DNA of 64,000 nucleotides, taken from the NCBI RefSeq assembly GCF_958298935.1, contig NC_084938.1, positions 25,153,501 to 25,217,500 on the forward strand, read 5' to 3'. Origin of the DNA: Phragmites australis. Taxonomy: Eukaryota > Streptophyta > Magnoliopsida > Poales > Poaceae. Position 1 is the first letter of the stretch. The number at the start of each line of letters is the position of its first letter. Shown here piece after piece: positions 61,566 through 64,000 of the stretch. The position numbers and the translations under genes are program-made. Under the pieces are notes generated by a model that did no database searches, had not been told where the DNA came from, and saw nothing but the letters and a program-made list of their open reading frames with translations.

Positions 61566-63893
61566 TGTAGCGAAAATGACCCTATTAGGTCATGATTATG
61601 ATTTTGGTGATTAATGATAACATAGTTAATGGGGCTAACATATTTGTTAAGTATATATTTTAGTGGATCTCATAGATGCAATACATAAAGAAACCACCGT
61701 AGCCGTGATAAAGTTTGACTGAATTAGAAAAAGGTCCCATAGAATTTGTTCTCACCGGAATGTCCGGTGCAGAAGGGTTGTACACGCCGGAGCATTATGT
61801 CTAGAGGTTGATAGCCTCACCGGATAGTCCAGTGAATAGGAAATGAGAACACTGGAATGTTTCTGATAAAGGAGGAGGTGATTGAGGACCTCACCGGATA
61901 GTCCAATGATCTGCGGTGGGTAACACTAAAGTATTTCCTATAGGGAAGAATACAAGTGCAGAAAACTGAAGATCAACCTACCGGATGGTCTGGTGCTTGG
62001 TTTGTGCACACCGGATTATAGCGCCGGAGCATTTCTTGCAAAGGCGACTGGTAGTGTTGAAGAATGAAGAATAACCCACCGGAAGGTCCTGTGCTTTGAA
62101 GCTCAATACCCCGGAGCATTTCTTGTAGAGAAGAAGTGGCACGGTCTGGCTCAAGTTAACCCACCAGAAGGTCCGGTGATGGAGTTGAAGATCTCACTAA
62201 ATTATCTGGTGTTCACAGAGGCTTAAGTGGAGTTCTAACCTATTTTTTAAGGTTGTACTCACTAGATGATCTGGTGCTAGTACTACTGTTGTCACCAGAT
62301 CATCCAGTGTTAACAACTTTTCTGAGCCATTAGAAAAACGGCTAGTTATCAGGTTTATGACTATAAATACCTCTCAACTCAGTCATTTGAATGTGTGCCA
62401 TGCTGCTGGAGTCCAGAGAAACACATAGACGCTTGAGAAGATATCCAAGCCATCAAAGTGTTTTAAGTGATCATCCAATGCAATTAAACACAAAATTAGA
62501 GAGTGCTTAGTGCTTATAGGCATAGAGAAAGTTGTAGCTAGGTGCTATGACTTTGAGAGGAGATCAAGGAGTGATCCTAGCTTGTACCAAGAGGTACGCT
62601 GACACCTTAGAGTCTTGATGACTCACCGATAAGTTTGTTGACTCTCTGACTTGGTGTGGAGCGGTGGCAAGACACGTGTATGAGGACGCGGAGAACCTTG
62701 TCTTAGTGGATACCCATAACGCTTCACTTTTTGACGACACTAATTTCTCCCGATGAAAAATTCTAATGACCTATTTTTTGCAAGCCAAGGATTTAGATGT
62801 TTAGAAAGTCATTGAGAAATGGATGAGACAACGCATCACTAATAAAGAGAGATAATTAGATGCATTGACGGAGAGTATCCTTTTATCATCCTTTAATGTT
62901 GATGCATTTAATCATGTTTATTCTCACGCCAATGCACATGATATTTGGACTAGTCTCATTAAAATACATGAAGGCATAAATGATGTGCACAATAAGAAAT
63001 ATCATATACTTGAAACTAAGCTTAATAGCGCAAAAAAAAAAAACTACACCATGAAAATACTAATGACATGTACTCACATTTGAATATTCTTGTCAATGAG
63101 ATCAATAGGTTAGGTTTGATGCAAATTGATGATTATCAAGTGGTGAGAAAAATACTTCAGACTCTTCTTTCGAAGTACAAGTTGATAGTCTTTATCATCT
63201 ACGACAACAATCACATTAAGACGATGACTCCAAGTCAAGTATTTAGTGCTTATAGGCCTAGAGACAGTTGCAGCTAGGTGCTGTTACTTTGAGAGGGGAT
63301 CAATGAGTGATCCTAACTTGTACCAAGAGGTATGCTGGCACCTTAGAGTTTTTGTGACTCGCCGACAAGCTTGTTGACCATCCGACTTGGTGTAGAGCGG
63401 CTGTAATACACATGTACGAGGACGCGGAGACCTTTGCCTTGGTGGCTCAAGCTCCGAAGATAGGCTAACGGTGAGACCTTGCCTTGGTGGCTTGGTGACT
63501 CATCCAACATAAGGCCTTGACTTGTTGGCTTGGTGGCTCAAGAGTCGTGATCGGGTGCTGATCGGGAGCATATTTTTGGTGGAGCTCCAACGTGGACTAA
63601 GGTGACATTCATAACATTGATACCACGGGATAAAAATTCTTTACGCAGAGCTTTCTTTCTCTACCGTCTTTACGTTTCCGCATTTATATTCTTGCAATCT
63701 ACCTTAGTATATTTTACTTTCCTAGAATAGTTTGCTAGTCCTGGCTATAAGTTGCAAACCTTTTGAGCGGTAAACCTAGAACATATTTATATAAAAATTA
63801 ATATATATTTATCTTATGAAATTTGTAGAGTCAACTAGATTAATTTTTAAGTATCCTAATTCAATCTATTTTAAGACATCACCAATCCTTTCA
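61566..63893 (+). mobile_element. Internally deleted Copia-type element (LTR-B: LTR part, gag piece, LTR part)
   Basis: It starts TGTAGCGAAAATGACC and ends ACCAATCCTTTCA, homologous to LTR-A along its length. The flanks CCGAC (61561-61565) and CTGAC (63894-63898) differ at one base. The segment 62510-62700 of the LTR recurs at 63247-63440, with a gag fragment between. So this is a 5' LTR missing its 3' end, a bit of gag, and a 3' LTR missing its 5' end. Copies of the LTR-A palindrome are mostly mutated here. TATAAATA near 62362. Confidence 0.82.
62712..63246 (+). pseudogene. Copia gag (UBN2-type) fragment
   Basis: Degraded reading with the segments KILMTYFLQAKDLDV (near 62755), DIWTSLIKIHEGINDVHNKKY (62940-63000) and LVNEINRLGLMQID.YQVVRKIL (63090-63160), the usual order of the plant Copia gag UBN2 domain. 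Several stops and a poly-A-associated shift near 63033 break it. No zinc knuckle or protease follows because LTR sequence resumes at 63247. Confidence 0.75.
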
Positions 63894-63898
63894 CTGAC

Positions 63899-64000
63899 CT
63901 AGCTAACTTCGGACTATGTCATACCTACAGTGACAGACCTCGAGTCCACGCATAGGTACCATCCAGTTAATCAGCTTTAATTGCCACCCTGCTACTGTTA
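63899..64000. other. Window end, unassigned
   Basis: Flank of the deleted Copia element; too short to identify. Confidence 0.3.

Noticed and set aside
52498..63893. The two related LTRs as 5' and 3' LTR of one 11-kb element
   Set aside because: Each has its own different flanking repeat (AAGCG; CCGAC/CTGAC), and the sequence between is LINE-B and a hAT-like element, not Copia internal sequence.
1..64000. tRNA, rRNA or microRNA genes
   Set aside because: No convincing cloverleaf, rRNA block or long miRNA-type hairpin was recognised by eye; a dedicated scan was not possible.

Overview
The window looks like nuclear DNA of a grass, probably panicoid. Evidence: spliced genes with GT-AG introns, GC-rich intron-poor coding regions next to AT-rich flanks, and dense nested Gypsy, Copia, LINE, Mutator, PIF/Harbinger and hAT-type repeats of kinds seen in cereals. 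No bacterial, organellar or CRISPR feature is visible.

Layout. 1-11000 is a nested transposon block: the end of an LTR, a decayed Mutator transposase (+), a decayed Gypsy gag-protease (-), and a 3.5-kb solo LTR with a perfect 5-bp target duplication. 11970-31300 is a local array of three nearly identical genes for a 140-residue two-EF-hand calcium-binding protein, with a broken wall-associated-kinase (WAK) gene and a truncated second WAK promoter. The paralogous units act as filled and empty sites for each other, so several insertions can be delimited to the base: a 6.3-kb L1-type LINE with a 17-bp target duplication, and four small PIF/Harbinger-type elements with TTA/TAA duplications.

31756-45722 is the gene-rich part with three intact spliced genes: peroxisomal serine:glyoxylate aminotransferase (minus strand, 5 exons, 402 aa, ending SRI), a DEK_C plus double-SWIB chromatin protein (plus strand, 5 coding exons, 398 aa), and a plastid-type NTF2-like protein with a C-terminal membrane helix (minus strand, 5 exons, 239 aa), convergent with the SWIB gene.

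46880-64000 is again transposon-rich: a second, RNase H-less LINE broken by a 2.4-kb insertion with gene-like cargo and by a 1.5-kb solo LTR; a hAT-like element containing an LTR plus primer-binding site; and an internally deleted Copia-type element that is mostly LTR with a gag fragment.

The living genes do not form a pathway. The aminotransferase acts in photorespiration, the EF-hand proteins probably in calcium signalling, the SWIB protein in chromatin, and the NTF2-like protein probably in plastids. I see no convincing new molecular system. The most informative material is the EF-hand/WAK array with its filled and empty sites, and a family of LTRs studded with a 17-bp palindrome.
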